Counted from the stretch's first letter, positions 1 through 10,907 are shown. The stretch is DNA of 32,665 nucleotides from Rhodocyclales bacterium (GCA_026399415.1 JAPLQZ010000156.1:1-32665), one strand, 5' to 3'. The notes: generated by a model from the sequence alone, not told the origin. Numbers and translations: made by a program.

Positions 1-1
1 T

Positions 2-1291
2 GCCGGAGTCGCGGCCGACGAAATCGCCGACCCCCGGCCGTGGGCGGAACTGCTGCGGCAGTGGTCGACCTTCCATCCGGAATTTGCCTATCTGCCGCGC
101 AAGTTCAAGGTGGCGATAAGCGGCTCCAGAGAGGATCGCACGGCACTCCTGGTACATGACCTCGGCCTGCAACTGGTAAGGAACGGCGGTGGCGAGCTCG
201 GCTTTGCGGTGCACGCCGGGGGAGGCCTTGGCCGCACTCCACTACTGGCGCAAAAGCTGGTCGATTTTCTGCCCTGGCAACATCTCTTGACCTATTGCGA
301 AGCGCTGCTGCGGGTGTACAACCGTTTCGGCCGCCGCGACAACATCTACAAGGCGCGCATCAAGATTCTGGTCAAAGCCATTGGCAGCGAAGAGTTCGCG
401 CGCCAGGTGGAAGCGGAATGGGCACATCTGAAGGATGGTCCTTCGACGCTCACAGAGGCCGAAGTAGATCGCGTCGCCGCACAGTTTGCCGCGCCCAACT
501 ACGAGAATCTTGCCAGCGAGGATCTCTGCCACATTGCCTTCCAGCGCGAAGACAAAGCCTACGCACGCTGGGTGGAACGCAACGTGCACCCGCACCGGGT
601 TCCCGGCTATGCCGCTGTCACTCTGTCGCTGAAAAAACCTGGGGCATCTCCCGGCGACGCCACTTCGGCGCAAATGGAAGAAGCGGCAGAACTCGCCGAG
701 CGCTTCAGCTTCGGTGAAATTCGCGTTTCCCATGAACAGAATCTGATTCTCGCCGACGTCCCGCAGCGTGATCTATACACGATCTGGCAGCGCGCCAAGG
801 CCACCGGACTGGCGAGCCCGACGGTGGGCCTGCTGGCCGACCTGATCTGCTGCCCCGGCGGTGATTTCTGCTCGCTGGCCAATGCCAAGTCCCTGCCGAT
901 TGCCGAGGCTGTCCTCGATCGCTTCGCCGATCTCGACTACCTGCATGACGTTGGCGAGATCGAGCTCAATATCTCCGGTTGCGTAAACTCCTGCGGCCAC
1001 CATTATCTGGGTGCGATCGGCATTCTCGGCGTCGACAAGCACGGCGAGGAGTGGTACCAGATCACCATGGGTGGCGCCCAAGGCAACGCAGCGGTCATTG
1101 GCGAAACCCTTGGTCCTTCCTTCGCCGCGGCAGACGTGCCGGATGTCATCGAGCAGCTGATCGAAACCTATCTTGTTTGCCGCCATGTCGATGAGAGCTT
1201 CAGTGACACCGTACGCCGTATCGGACTGGAACCCTTCCGTGCTTCGGTCTATTCCAACACCACCTCGCAAAGGAAAACTGCAAATGCGTAA
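2..1291 (+). CDS. cysI: Nitrite/sulfite reductase (siroheme/[4Fe-4S] hemoprotein beta subunit), C-terminal part; 5' end outside the window
   Basis: Frame is open from base 2, upstream of the listed ATG (FHPEFAYLPRKFKVAISGS...). Siroheme/Fe-S cysteine motifs CCPGGDFCSLAN and NISGCVNSCGHH. Followed by sulfate assimilation genes. Confidence 0.9.
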   Translation, partial: AGVAADEIADPRPWAELLRQWSTFHPEFAYLPRKFKVAISGSREDRTALLVHDLGLQLVRNGGGELGFAVHAGGGLGRTPLLAQKLVDFLPWQHLLTYCEALLRVYNRFGRRDNIYKARIKILVKAIGSEEFARQVEAEWAHLKDGPSTLTEAEVDRVAAQFAAPNYENLASEDLCHIAFQREDKAYARWVERNVHPHRVPGYAAVTLSLKKPGASPGDATSAQMEEAAELAERFSFGEIRVSHEQNLILADVPQRDLYTIWQRAKATGLASPTVGLLADLICCPGGDFCSLANAKSLPIAEAVLDRFADLDYLHDVGEIELNISGCVNSCGHHYLGAIGILGVDKHGEEWYQITMGGAQGNAAVIGETLGPSFAAADVPDVIEQLIETYLVCRHVDESFSDTVRRIGLEPFRASVYSNTTSQRKTANA

Positions 1292-1820
1292 CTTGCAAAC
1301 CCATCGACTCATCAAGGAACGTCTTCTGCAGGAGGACGTATGGAAAGTCGTCACCCTGATCGACGGCCAGCCCGAACTTGACGTGTGCCTGCCGGTCGGC
1401 CCGCTGTTGGTGCCGATCTCGGTCTGGAAGGCGAAGAAGGACTGCCTGATCCATCGTGAATACGAGCATGGCACTCCGCTCGGAATCTGGTTGTCACCTG
1501 ACGACGATCCGGCCGAAATCGCCAAGGACGTCGACGACTTCACGGTTATTGCCGTGCATTTCCCGAAATTCACCGACGGCCGCGGCTATTCGACCGCCCG
1601 CCTGCTGCGCGAGCGCTATGGCTATGACGGCGAACTGCGCGCCTTTGGCGATATCGGCCGCGACCAGATCTTCTTCCTCAATCGGGTGGGCTTCGACAGC
1701 TTCCTGATCGGCGAAGGACGCAATGCTGAAGAGGCCCTTGCCGCATTCGACGACTTCCCCGAGGCCTATCAGGCGGGAGCCGATTTGCCTATTCCTCTGT
1801 TCCGCCGCCGCGCGGCCTAA
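1284..1820 (+). CDS. DUF934 family protein (sulfite reductase-associated)
   Basis: MRNLQTHRLIKERLLQEDVWKVV... with ...FTDGRGYSTARLLRERYGYDGELRAFGDIGRDQIFFLNRVGFDSF..., a DUF934-like pattern. Start ATG overlaps the cysI stop (ATGCGTAA). Confidence 0.85.
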   Translation: MRNLQTHRLIKERLLQEDVWKVVTLIDGQPELDVCLPVGPLLVPISVWKAKKDCLIHREYEHGTPLGIWLSPDDDPAEIAKDVDDFTVIAVHFPKFTDGRGYSTARLLRERYGYDGELRAFGDIGRDQIFFLNRVGFDSFLIGEGRNAEEALAAFDDFPEAYQAGADLPIPLFRRRAA

Positions 1821-1830
1821 CGAGAGCATC

Positions 1831-2595
1831 ATGATCCGAGAATCGCTGCCTGACCTGGCCAATCCTGAGTTGGTGGACATCGTTGCGGCAAAGGCCGCGC
1901 GAGCCATTACGCTCTTGCGCAACATAGCGCGCGACTACGCACCGGTAGTCTTCGCCAACAGTCTGGGTGCCGAGGACATGGTGCTGACCGACCTGATCTG
2001 GCGCGAGGAAATCAACATTGCGATATTTTCGCTGGATACCGGTCGTCTTCCGGTCGAAACCTACGATTTGATCCATCAAACGGAAAAACACTACGGACGC
2101 AAACTGGACATTTTCTTTCCACGTCACGAAGCGGTCGAAGCCTACGCCCGCCGCCACGGCAGCCACGGCTTTTACGATTCGGTGGAGGCGCGCAAGGCGT
2201 GCTGTCACGCGCGCAAGGTCGAGCCGCTGCAACGCGCGCTGGCCGGCAAGGGAGCCTGGGTCACCGGCCTGCGTGCAGGCCAGTCGGCGACGCGGGACAG
2301 GCTGAAGGTCATCAGCCAGGACACGACGAACAACCTGGTCAAGGCGAGCCCCCTGACGGACTGGAGCGAAGCCGAAGTCTGGGTTTATCTGAGAGCCAAC
2401 AACGTGCCCTACAACCGGCTGCATGATCGCAACTATCCGAGCATCGGCTGCGCTCCCTGCACCCGTGCCATCCAGCCCGGCGAGGATGTGCGCGCCGGCC
2501 GCTGGTGGTGGGAAACCCCGGAAACCAAAGAATGCGGCTTGCATCTGGTGGATGGCCGCCTGCAACGTACTTCAAGACAGGTGGCCGAGGCATGA
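1831..2595 (+). CDS. cysH: Adenylylsulfate/phosphoadenylylsulfate reductase (thioredoxin-dependent); Fe-S cysteine pairs suggest APS-type
   Basis: SLGAEDMVLTDL, FSLDTGRLPVETYDL, CCHARKVEPL and GCAPCTRA (two Cys pairs typical of [4Fe-4S] APS reductases). ATG at 1831 preferred over the upstream ORF start. Confidence 0.93.
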   Translation: MIRESLPDLANPELVDIVAAKAARAITLLRNIARDYAPVVFANSLGAEDMVLTDLIWREEINIAIFSLDTGRLPVETYDLIHQTEKHYGRKLDIFFPRHEAVEAYARRHGSHGFYDSVEARKACCHARKVEPLQRALAGKGAWVTGLRAGQSATRDRLKVISQDTTNNLVKASPLTDWSEAEVWVYLRANNVPYNRLHDRNYPSIGCAPCTRAIQPGEDVRAGRWWWETPETKECGLHLVDGRLQRTSRQVAEA

Positions 2596-3515
2596 GTACG
2601 CTGGCCTTGCATCAGCGCGCTACGCTGTCGCATCTGGATTGGCTGGAGGCGGAGTCCATCCACATCCTGCGCGAAGTAGCCGGGCAATGCGCCAATCCCA
2701 CCCTGTTGTTTTCCGGCGGTAAGGACTCGCTGGTCCTGTTGCGCCTGGCTGAAAAGGCTTTTCGGCCAGGACGATTTCCCTTTCCTCTGCTCAATATCGA
2801 TACCGGTCACAACTACGACGAAGTAATCGATTTCCGCGACTCACGCGCCTGCCAGCTGAATGAACGGCTGATCGTGCGTTCGGTCGAGGATTCGATGCGG
2901 CGGGGCACCGTGGTGCTGAAATCGCCCGGCGAGTCGCGCAACAAACATCAATCCGTCACGCTGCTCGAAGCCATTGCCGAATTCGGCTTCGACTGCTGTA
3001 TCGGCGGCGCCCGGCGCGACGAGGAAAAGGCCCGGGCCAAGGAACGCATCTTTTCCTTTCGCGACGAATTCGGCCAGTGGGACCCGAAAAACCAGCGGCC
3101 GGAATTATGGGACCTGTTCAACGCACGCGTGCACAAGGGCGAGAACATCCGCGCCTTCCCCATTTCGAACTGGACCGAACTCGATGTCTGGCAATACATC
3201 GAGCGTGAAAAGCTCGCCTTGCCTTCGATCTACTTCGCGCACAAACGGCAGGTGGTCAGGAAGAACGGGCTGTTGCAGCCGGTGACTGAACTGACCCCGG
3301 CGCGCGCTGGCGACGTCGTCGAGGAACTGACGGTGCGTTTTCGCACCGTGGGCGACATTACCTGCACTGCGCCGGTCTTGTCGGATGCCGATACGGTCGC
3401 CCGCATCATTGAGGAAACGGCGATAACCACGATTACCGAACGGGGTGAGACCCGTCTCGACGACCAGACCTCGGAAGCCTCCATGGAACAACGCAAGAAG
3501 GAAGGATACTTTTGA
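2592..3515 (+). CDS. cysD: Sulfate adenylyltransferase subunit 2
   Basis: MSTLALHQRATLSHLDWLEAESIHILREV...LLFSGGKDSLVLLRLAEKAF...; PP-loop SGGKDS. Start overlaps the cysH stop (ATGA). Confidence 0.95.
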   Translation: MSTLALHQRATLSHLDWLEAESIHILREVAGQCANPTLLFSGGKDSLVLLRLAEKAFRPGRFPFPLLNIDTGHNYDEVIDFRDSRACQLNERLIVRSVEDSMRRGTVVLKSPGESRNKHQSVTLLEAIAEFGFDCCIGGARRDEEKARAKERIFSFRDEFGQWDPKNQRPELWDLFNARVHKGENIRAFPISNWTELDVWQYIEREKLALPSIYFAHKRQVVRKNGLLQPVTELTPARAGDVVEELTVRFRTVGDITCTAPVLSDADTVARIIEETAITTITERGETRLDDQTSEASMEQRKKEGYF

Positions 3516-4795
3516 TGAGCGCGCCTGAGCGTCTGCCGGCGATCGACAACGGCCTGCTGCGCTTCCTCACCTGTGGCAGTGTTGACGATGGCAAGAGCAC
3601 TTTGATCGGCAGACTGCTCTACGATACCAAGACCATCCTGGCCGATACTCTGCACGCCATCACACGCACCTCTGAGCGGCGCGGGCTCGAAACGGTCGAT
3701 CTCTCGCTGCTGACCGACGGACTGCAAGCCGAACGCGAACAAGGCATCACGATCGACGTGGCCTATCGCTATTTCACCACCGGACGACGCAAGTACATCA
3801 TCGCCGACGCCCCAGGCCACGAGCAGTACACACGCAACATGTTCACGGCGGCGTCGACCGCGAACCTGGCGATCATCCTGATCGACGCGCGCAAGGGAGT
3901 GCTGACCCAGACCCGGCGCCATTCCTATCTCGCGCATCTGCTCGGCATTCCACACATCGTGGTGGCGATCAACAAGATGGATCTGGTTGACTTCGATCAG
4001 GCCACCTACGAGCGAATCCGCGGCGAGTACCGCGAATTTGCAGCAACTCTTGGTATCGGTGACGTCAGCTTCATTCCGCTGTCGGCGCTCGACGGTGACA
4101 TGATTGTCGATCGCGGCGCCCGGCTGGACTGGTATCAGGGGCCGACGCTGCTCGACATACTCGAGGATGCACCCGGCGCACACAGCGAGCGCGACGAGCC
4201 TTTCCGCTTTCCGGTGCAGTTTGTCTGCCGGCCACAGAAGTCCGGAAATCCGAAACTCCACGATTATCGAGGCTTCATGGGCCGGGTGGAATCCGGCGAG
4301 ATCGGCGTGGGAGACGAAGTGTGGGTGTTGCCATCGGAGAAGCGCACGCGGATCAAGGCCATCGAAGTCCACGGCCACTCGCTGCCGCGGGCGATTCCCG
4401 AGCAGTCAGTCACACTCTTGCTCGAAGACGAAATCGATGTTTCCCGCGGCGACATGATCGTTCGTGCCGAAGAGTCGGCGCTGGTGACACGGCGCATCGA
4501 GACCATGCTCTGCTGGCTGGACGAAACACCGCTCGACCCGCAACGAAAATACCTGATCCGTCAGACCACGCGCGAAACCAGGGCGGTGATCGAGAGCATC
4601 GTCTACCGGCTGGACATAAACTCGCTGCTGCAGAAACCTGCCGAGCGTCTGGAAATGAACGACATTGCTCGCGTGTGCTTTAGGCTCGCTCAACCGCTGT
4701 GCGTCGATACCTACGTCGCGAACCGCTCCACCGGAGCCTTCATCGTCATCGATGAGACGGCCAACAGCACCGTGGGTGCCGGGATGATTATCTGA
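3515..4795 (+). CDS. cysN: Sulfate adenylyltransferase subunit 1 (GTPase), without a fused CysC domain
   Basis: LTCGSVDDGKSTLIGRLLYDTK P-loop, DAPGHEQYTRNM, NKMDLVDF. Protein ends VGAGMII*, so no APS kinase domain. Confidence 0.95.
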   Translation: MSAPERLPAIDNGLLRFLTCGSVDDGKSTLIGRLLYDTKTILADTLHAITRTSERRGLETVDLSLLTDGLQAEREQGITIDVAYRYFTTGRRKYIIADAPGHEQYTRNMFTAASTANLAIILIDARKGVLTQTRRHSYLAHLLGIPHIVVAINKMDLVDFDQATYERIRGEYREFAATLGIGDVSFIPLSALDGDMIVDRGARLDWYQGPTLLDILEDAPGAHSERDEPFRFPVQFVCRPQKSGNPKLHDYRGFMGRVESGEIGVGDEVWVLPSEKRTRIKAIEVHGHSLPRAIPEQSVTLLLEDEIDVSRGDMIVRAEESALVTRRIETMLCWLDETPLDPQRKYLIRQTTRETRAVIESIVYRLDINSLLQKPAERLEMNDIARVCFRLAQPLCVDTYVANRSTGAFIVIDETANSTVGAGMII

Positions 4796-4817
4796 TCACG
4801 CGGGACTCTCAGAGCGC

Positions 4818-4845
4818 AAAAAAGCCAGGCATCGCCTGGCTTTTT
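4818..4845. terminator. Bidirectional Rho-independent terminator between convergent cysN and rplQ
   Basis: AAAAAGCCAGGC-ATC-GCCTGGCTTTTT: 12-bp stem, 3-nt loop, T-run on both strands. Confidence 0.93.
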
Positions 4846-4863
4846 CTTGGTGACCGCAGGAAC

Positions 4864-5256
4864 TTACTCGACGACCGGCGCCTCGGCGATCTCGCCAGCC
4901 GGACGGTCCAGCAGCTCAACAAAAGCCATTGGCGCATTGTCGCCGACACGGAAGCCCATCTTGAGAATACGCAGATAGCCACCGTTGCGGGCAGCATAGC
5001 GTGGGCCGAGCTCGTCGAACAACTTGCCGACGATTTCGCGGTCACGCGTGCGATCGAAGGCAAGACGGCGATTGGCCAAGCTGGGCTTCTTGCCCAAGGT
5101 GATCAGCGGCTCGACTACGCGGCGCAGCTCCTTGGCCTTGGGCAAGGTGGTCTTGATGGCCTCATGGCGCAACAGGGAGACTGCCATGTTGCGCAGCATC
5201 GCCTGGCGGTGCGAAGAGGTGCGATTAAGTTTGCGAAGTCCGTTACCGTGACGCAT
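4864..5256 (-). CDS. rplQ: 50S ribosomal protein L17
   Basis: [57 protein letters not shown]. Confidence 0.98.
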   Translation of the reverse strand: MRHGNGLRKLNRTSSHRQAMLRNMAVSLLRHEAIKTTLPKAKELRRVVEPLITLGKKPSLANRRLAFDRTRDREIVGKLFDELGPRYAARNGGYLRILKMGFRVGDNAPMAFVELLDRPAGEIAEAPVVE

Positions 5257-5386
5257 TTTGATTTCCTCGTTTTTTTGCGGCCATCGCGCGATGCAAATGG
5301 CCGGTTAATGGTTATCGAGAGTTGGTGAATCAGTGTTGCAAGTGAAACAAATGCTGCAAACGGGCCGAAACCCGGTGTTAGATCAA

Positions 5387-6370
5387 TCAGGCCAACTTCT
5401 CGAGCCCTGCGGGCGGCCAGCTTTCGAGCTTCATGCCCAGCGTCAGGCCGCGCGAAGCCAGCACTTCCTTGATTTCGTTGAGCGACTTGCGACCGAGATT
5501 TGGGGTCTTCAGCAGTTCTGTTTCGGTACGCTGAATCAGGTCGCCGATGTAATAGATGTTCTCGGCCTTCAGGCAGTTGGCGGAACGAACCGTCAGTTCA
5601 AGGTCGTCCACCGGGCGCACCAAAACCGGATCAACCGAATTTTGCTTGGGCGCTTCGGCAGACATCGGCGTCCCTTCGAGGTCGGCGAATACCGACAGTT
5701 GCTCCATGAGGATGCGGGCCGCAGTGCGCACCGCTTCTTCGGCATTGTCGATGGCGCCGTTGGTCTCGATGTCGAGAATAAGCTTGTCAAGGTCGGTGCG
5801 CTGTTCCACGCGCGCCGACTCGACGGAATAGCTGACGCGGCGCACGGGACTGAACGAAGCATCGAGCATGATCTGGCCGATGGCGCGGTTCTCGCGGGCG
5901 ATTTCGCGCTGGTTGGCCGGCACATAGCCGCGGCCGGACTCGACGCGGATCTGCATGTTGAGCTTGCCGCCGGGCGCAATGTGCGCGATGACGTGATCCG
6001 GGTTCACGATTTCTACGTCATGAGTGGTTTCGATATCGCGTGCAGTGACGACGCCTTCGCCGTTTCTGGAAAGAGTGAGCGTGGCCTCACGGCGGTTGTG
6101 CATCTTCAGCACCACACCCTTGAGATTCAACAGAACGTCGACTACGTCCTCGCGAACGCCGTCCAGCGTCGAGTATTCGTGGAGCACGCCTTCGATCGAT
6201 ACCTCGGTCGGAGCGACGCCTTCCATCGAGGACAGCAGAATGCGGCGCAACGCGTTGCCAAGCGTGTGGCCGTAACCGCGTTCGAACGGCTCCATGACGA
6301 CGCGGGCATGCAGCGGCGAAAGCTGCTGGACATCGATACTGCGGGGTTTCAGAAGTGTGTGCATGTGCAT
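5387..6370 (-). CDS. rpoA: DNA-directed RNA polymerase subunit alpha
   Basis: [29 protein letters not shown] and the alpha CTD ...[33 protein letters not shown]. Confidence 0.98.
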   Translation of the reverse strand: MHMHTLLKPRSIDVQQLSPLHARVVMEPFERGYGHTLGNALRRILLSSMEGVAPTEVSIEGVLHEYSTLDGVREDVVDVLLNLKGVVLKMHNRREATLTLSRNGEGVVTARDIETTHDVEIVNPDHVIAHIAPGGKLNMQIRVESGRGYVPANQREIARENRAIGQIMLDASFSPVRRVSYSVESARVEQRTDLDKLILDIETNGAIDNAEEAVRTAARILMEQLSVFADLEGTPMSAEAPKQNSVDPVLVRPVDDLELTVRSANCLKAENIYYIGDLIQRTETELLKTPNLGRKSLNEIKEVLASRGLTLGMKLESWPPAGLEKLA

Positions 6371-6451
6371 TCCTTCGAATGGAAAACTAAGCTTAGCGAA
6401 GCTTCAGTGCAGGCCAATGCCTGCGAAGCAGGCGTTATGCCGAAACTAAAA

Positions 6452-6478
6452 CGCCTGGCGTCCGGTGGACGCCAGGCG
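6452..6478 (-). terminator. Terminator/attenuator-like hairpin in the rpsD-rpoA intergenic region
   Basis: CGCCTGGCGTCC-GGT-GGACGCCAGGCG: perfect 12-bp stem, followed on the minus strand by TTTTAGTTT. Confidence 0.7.
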
Positions 6479-6490
6479 CAAAACCAGGTG

Positions 6491-7120
6491 TTAGCGCGAA
6501 TACAGTTCGACAACCAGACCCTCATTGATCGAGGGCGGCAAATCTTCGCGCGCAGGGTATGACTTGAAGACACCCTTGCCAGCCTTCACATCCACTTCAA
6601 GCCACACGGGAAAACCGCGTGACTCAGCCGCCTCCAGAGCAGCCTTGGTGCGCAAATGGCTGCGAGTGCTGTCGAGCAACTGGATGACATCACCCGGACG
6701 TACGTTGTACGACGGAATATCAACTCGCTTGCCATTGATCAGCACGCCATTGTGGCGAACCACTTGTCGTGCTTCCGCGCGCGATACGCCAAACCCCATC
6801 CGGTAGGCCACGGTGTCGAGGCGACCTTCGAGCAGCTTCAGCAGATTCTCGCCGGTCTGTCCCTTTTTGCGCTCGGCATCGCCGAACACTTTGCGGAACT
6901 GCCGCTCAAGAACGCCGTATATGCGACGGATCTTTTGCTTTTCGCGCAGTTGCGTACCGTAACCGGACAGGCGCTGTCCGGACTTTTGGCCGTGCTGGCC
7001 GGGCGCGTAGGCACGGCGCTCGACGGAACATTTGTCAGTGAAGCACTTCTCGCCTTTGAGGAACAGCTTTTCGCCCTCGCGGCGGCACTGGCGGCACTTG
7101 GCATCTAGGTTGCGGGCCAT
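6491..7120 (-). CDS. rpsD: 30S ribosomal protein S4 (Cys-containing zinc-type N-terminus)
   Basis: [45 protein letters not shown]4 domain. Confidence 0.98.
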   Translation of the reverse strand: MARNLDAKCRQCRREGEKLFLKGEKCFTDKCSVERRAYAPGQHGQKSGQRLSGYGTQLREKQKIRRIYGVLERQFRKVFGDAERKKGQTGENLLKLLEGRLDTVAYRMGFGVSRAEARQVVRHNGVLINGKRVDIPSYNVRPGDVIQLLDSTRSHLRTKAALEAAESRGFPVWLEVDVKAGKGVFKSYPAREDLPPSINEGLVVELYSR

Positions 7121-7140
7121 GGTGTCGTATCCTTATTGCC

Positions 7141-7530
7141 TTAGATGCGGCGGCGCGTGGGCGGCCGGCATCCGTTGTGGGGAATCGGGGTAATGTCGGT
7201 GATACTGGTAATCTTCATGCCGAGCGCATTGAGCGCACGCACCGCTGATTCACGTCCGGGGCCGGGGCCCTTGATGCGAACTTCGAGATTCTTTACACCA
7301 CACTCCTGAGCAGCCTTGCCGGCAGCCTCGGCGGCGATCTGCGCGGCAAATGGGGTCGACTTGCGGGAACCCTTGAAGCCGGCGCCACCGGAAGTCGCCC
7401 ACGCCAAGGCATTGCCCTGGCGGTCGGTGATGGTGATGATGGTGTTGTTGAAGGAAGCGTGAACGTGCGCGATGCCTTCGGCGACGTTCTTCTTGACCTT
7501 CTTGCGAACTTTGGTTGCGGTCTTAGCCAT
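7141..7530 (-). CDS. rpsK: 30S ribosomal protein S11
   Basis: [46 protein letters not shown]. Confidence 0.98.
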   Translation of the reverse strand: MAKTATKVRKKVKKNVAEGIAHVHASFNNTIITITDRQGNALAWATSGGAGFKGSRKSTPFAAQIAAEAAGKAAQECGVKNLEVRIKGPGPGRESAVRALNALGMKITSITDITPIPHNGCRPPTRRRI

Positions 7531-7548
7531 GTATTATTGGTTCCTGGT

Positions 7549-7914
7549 TTACTTCTTGCCCATCGAAATCGCCTTGCGCGGCCCCTTGCGGGTTCGCGCA
7601 TTGGTACGGGTGCGCTGACCGCGCACCGGCAGGCCGCGACGATGACGCACACCACGATAGCAGCCGAGATCCATGAGGCGCTTGATGTTCATCGTCGTTT
7701 CACGACGCAAATCACCCTCGACGGTGAACTTGGCTACCTCCTCACGCAAGCGATCCATTTCGCTGTCCGTGAGTTCCTTGATCTTGGCTGAACGCTTGAC
7801 GCCGACCGCATCGCAGATCTTCTGTGCGCGGGTACGGCCAATACCATAGATCGCCGTCAGAGCGATCTCGGTGTGCTGGTGATTCGGGATATTGACGCCT
7901 GCAATACGGGCCAT
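7549..7914 (-). CDS. rpsM: 30S ribosomal protein S13
   Basis: [34 protein letters not shown]...[21 protein letters not shown]. Confidence 0.98.
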   Translation of the reverse strand: MARIAGVNIPNHQHTEIALTAIYGIGRTRAQKICDAVGVKRSAKIKELTDSEMDRLREEVAKFTVEGDLRRETTMNIKRLMDLGCYRGVRHRRGLPVRGQRTRTNARTRKGPRKAISMGKK

Positions 7915-7982
7915 GTGCTTACCTGTTCGTCGCCGTTAGTGAATGCGGTGTGGTGGGCTAGCTGAAAAATGCGAAACCATAG

Positions 7983-8011
7983 ATTGTATCTGATCTGAAT
8001 CGCTCGATCAA
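7983..8011 (-). promoter_or_regulatory. Putative sigma70 promoter for the alpha operon (rpsM-rpsK-rpsD-rpoA-rplQ)
   Basis: Minus strand TTGATC-N17-TACAAT; the -35 overlaps the rpmJ stop codon. Confidence 0.55.
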
Positions 8012-8121
8012 CCTTGACGCTGCTTGTGTCGCGGATCGGTACAGATGACCCTTACCACGCCCTTGCGGCGGATGACTTTGCAATTACGACAGATACGTTT
8101 GACCGAAGCCAGAACTTTCAT
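8008..8121 (-). CDS. rpmJ: 50S ribosomal protein L36 (zinc ribbon type); too short for the supplied ORF track
   Basis: Manual translation: [37 protein letters not shown] (37 aa). Confidence 0.96.
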   Translation of the reverse strand: MKVLASVKRICRNCKVIRRKGVVRVICTDPRHKQRQG

Positions 8122-8147
8122 TGGAGTTCTCCGGAAATATTGCCAAA

Positions 8148-8366
8148 CTACTTGGCGCGGAACACGATGCGACCTTTTGAAAAGTCGTAGGGCGTAAGTT
8201 GCACGGTGACCTTGTCGCCGGGAAGGATGCGGATGTAGTGCATGCGCATTTTTCCGGAGATATGGCCAAGAACCACGTGCCCGTTCTCAAGCTTGATGCG
8301 GAACGTGGCATTCGGAAGATTTTCGACGACCTCTCCCTGCATTTCAATAACGTCTTCCTTCGACAT
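8148..8366 (-). CDS. infA: Translation initiation factor IF-1
   Basis: [72 protein letters not shown]. Confidence 0.97.
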   Translation of the reverse strand: MSKEDVIEMQGEVVENLPNATFRIKLENGHVVLGHISGKMRMHYIRILPGDKVTVQLTPYDFSKGRIVFRAK

Positions 8367-8369
8367 GAA

Positions 8370-9698
8370 TCAGCGGGCCGGGAAACCGGCTCCCTTGAAA
8401 TTGGCCTTCTTCAGGAGACTTTCATACTGATGCGACATTACATAGGCCTGCACCTGCGACATGAAGTCCATTGTCACGACAACGATGATCAACAGGCTGG
8501 TGCCCCCGAAATAGAACGGCACATTCCACTTCAAGATAAGAAACTCCGGTAGCAGACAAACCACCGTGATATAGATGGCGCCGGCCAGAGTCAGGCGGGT
8601 CAGAATCTTGTCAATGTAGCGAGCTGTCTGGTCGCCGGGGCGAATGCCGGGAACAAACGCACCGCTCTTCTTCAGGTTGTCGGCCGTCTCCTTGGAATTG
8701 AACACCAGCGCGGTGTAGAAGAAGCAGAAAAATACGATTGCAGTGGCGTAGAGCATCACGTAGATCGGTTGCCCGGGGGACAGCGTGGCCGCAATGTCCT
8801 TGAGCCAACGCATGCCGTCACCCGATCCAAACCAGCCGGCAGCAGTAGCCGGGAACAGGATGATCGAGGATGCAAAGATGGGAGGAATAACGCCCGACAT
8901 ATTGAGTTTCAATGGCAGATGGGAGCTTTGGCCGCCGTAGACCTTGTTGCCAACCTGGCGCTTGGCATAGTTCACCAGGATCTTGCGCTGGCCTTTTTCG
9001 ACGAACACCACGAAGCCTGTGACCAGAACCACCAGAACGCAAATGAACAACGCCGAAATCGGGTGCATCGCACCGGTACGAACGAGTTCGAAGAGGCCGC
9101 CCAGTGCATTCGGCAAACCAGCCACGATGCCAGCGAAAATAATGATCGAAATGCCGTTGCCCAAACCTCGCTCGGTAATCTGCTCACCAAGCCACATCAG
9201 AAACATTGTCCCGGTCAGCAAGGTCAGCACCGTAACGAAGCGGAACAGGCCGCCCGGGTCGAGCACCAGTCCGGCCTGCGATTCAAGTGCAATTGCGATA
9301 CCGAGCCCCTGGAATAACGCCAGGGCGACAGTGCCGTAACGTGTGTATTGAGTAATCTTGCGGCGCCCGGCCTCACCCTCCTTCTTCAAAGCCTCCATCG
9401 ACGGCACAGAGATCGTCATGAGTTGCATGATGATCGACGAAGAAATGTAGGGCATGATGCCGAGCGCGAATAGCGTGAAGCGCGACAACGCACCGCCCGA
9501 AAAAAGGTTGAAGACGCCAAGAATTCCGCCCTGCTGACCCTGGAACAACTCCGCCAACTTGACAGGGTCAATTCCGGGCACGGGGATGTGCGCACCGATT
9601 CGATATACCACCAGCGCGCCCAGCAGGAACCAGAGCCGGCGCCAAAGGTCGCCAAACTTGCCAGTCTTGCCGAGAGATGCTGCCTGGGGGCTTGCCAC
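8370..9698 (-). CDS. secY: Protein translocase subunit SecY
   Basis: [18 protein letters not shown], multiple TM helices, [22 protein letters not shown]. Confidence 0.98.
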   Translation of the reverse strand: MASPQAASLGKTGKFGDLWRRLWFLLGALVVYRIGAHIPVPGIDPVKLAELFQGQQGGILGVFNLFSGGALSRFTLFALGIMPYISSSIIMQLMTISVPSMEALKKEGEAGRRKITQYTRYGTVALALFQGLGIAIALESQAGLVLDPGGLFRFVTVLTLLTGTMFLMWLGEQITERGLGNGISIIIFAGIVAGLPNALGGLFELVRTGAMHPISALFICVLVVLVTGFVVFVEKGQRKILVNYAKRQVGNKVYGGQSSHLPLKLNMSGVIPPIFASSIILFPATAAGWFGSGDGMRWLKDIAATLSPGQPIYVMLYATAIVFFCFFYTALVFNSKETADNLKKSGAFVPGIRPGDQTARYIDKILTRLTLAGAIYITVVCLLPEFLILKWNVPFYFGGTSLLIIVVVTMDFMSQVQAYVMSHQYESLLKKANFKGAGFPAR

Positions 9699-9719
9699 GT
9701 GTTTCGTCCTCGTTAGCTA

Positions 9720-10166
9720 TCAGGCTGCGGCGATGTCTGCGACAGAACCGCCGGCGGCTTCGATTGCGGCACGGGCTCCTTTGGTCGCGCCAACGCCTTT
9801 AAGTGCGATCTTGCGATTGAGCTTGCCGGACAGAATAACTTTGGCCGACAGGGCATCCGCAGCAATCACGCCGGCCTGCTTCAGCACCAGCAGATCAACT
9901 TCTTCGACCGGCAGTTTGTCCAACTCCGACAGGCGCACTTCAACATTGCGGCTCGCCGTCAATGAAACGAATCCGCGCTTTGGCAACCGACGCTGCAACG
10001 GCATCTGGCCGCCCTCGAAGCCTACCTTGTGGAAACCACCGGCGCGCGACTTCTGGCCTTTGTGTCCGCGCCCGGCCGTCTTGCCAAGACCGCTGCCAAT
10101 TCCTCGTCCGACACGCTTGGAAGCGTGCTTGGAGCCGGCACCCGGCTTCAGGTTGTTAAGTTCCAT
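9720..10166 (-). CDS. rplO: 50S ribosomal protein L15
   Basis: [41 protein letters not shown] (an alternative ATG lies 2 codons upstream at 10172). Confidence 0.97.
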   Translation of the reverse strand: MELNNLKPGAGSKHASKRVGRGIGSGLGKTAGRGHKGQKSRAGGFHKVGFEGGQMPLQRRLPKRGFVSLTASRNVEVRLSELDKLPVEEVDLLVLKQAGVIAADALSAKVILSGKLNRKIALKGVGATKGARAAIEAAGGSVADIAAA

Positions 10167-10182
10167 ACTCATCGATATCCCC

Positions 10183-10365
10183 TTAGCCTTCGCACTTGAC
10201 CAGATAGGCCACTTTGCGGATCATGCCGCGCACTGCGGGCGTATCCTCAAGCACAGCCGAACTGTTGAGCCTCCTCAGGCCAAGTCCGCGCACCGTCGCG
10301 CGATGATCCTGCTTGGTGCCGATGACGCTCTTTACCAGCGTGACCTTGATCGTCTTGTCAGTCAT
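10183..10365 (-). CDS. rpmD: 50S ribosomal protein L30
   Basis: [54 protein letters not shown]. Confidence 0.97.
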   Translation of the reverse strand: MTDKTIKVTLVKSVIGTKQDHRATVRGLGLRRLNSSAVLEDTPAVRGMIRKVAYLVKCEG

Positions 10366-10368
10366 GGC

Positions 10369-10896
10369 TCACTCCAGAATTTCAGCGATGGCCTTGCCGC
10401 GCTTGGCGGCAATCTCGGCCGGGGTACTCATGGCCAGCAAACCATGCAGCGTTGCGCGCACCACGTTGTAAGGATTGGTCGAGCCGATGGTCTTGGCCAC
10501 CACGTCGGTAATCCCCATCACTTCGAACACAGCGCGCATCGGGCCGCCGGCGATGACACCGGTACCAGGAGACGCAGGGGACATCAACACTGTGGTTGCA
10601 CCGTGCTTACCGGTAACCGAATGGTGCAGGGTGCCATCCTTGATATTGATTTTTGACATCTTGCGACGCGCTTCCTCCATCGCCTTCTGAACGGCAACGG
10701 GAACTTCACGGGACTTGCCCTTGCCCATGCCGATGCCGCCATCGCCATCACCCACCACGGTAAGCGCCGCGAAACCGAGAATCCGGCCGCCCTTCACCAC
10801 CTTGGTGACGCGATTGATGGACACCATCTTTTCGCGCATGCCGTCGTCGCGCTCTTCCTGGGCCTGCTGCTGTTTCCTGCCTTGAGGTTTAGCCAT
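10369..10896 (-). CDS. rpsE: 30S ribosomal protein S5
   Basis: [52 protein letters not shown]. Confidence 0.98.
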   Translation of the reverse strand: MAKPQGRKQQQAQEERDDGMREKMVSINRVTKVVKGGRILGFAALTVVGDGDGGIGMGKGKSREVPVAVQKAMEEARRKMSKINIKDGTLHHSVTGKHGATTVLMSPASPGTGVIAGGPMRAVFEVMGITDVVAKTIGSTNPYNVVRATLHGLLAMSTPAEIAAKRGKAIAEILE

Positions 10897-10907
10897 GTCC
10901 GTCTCGC

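Noticed and set aside
1173-1283. N-terminal extension of the DUF934 ORF overlapping cysI
   Set aside because: Extension reads through cysI out of frame; the ATG at 1284 overlapping the cysI stop gives the expected coupled start.
5333-6562. 409-codon plus-strand ORF antisense to rpoA
   Set aside because: Shadow of rpoA and its flanking gaps; the minus-strand product is unambiguous.
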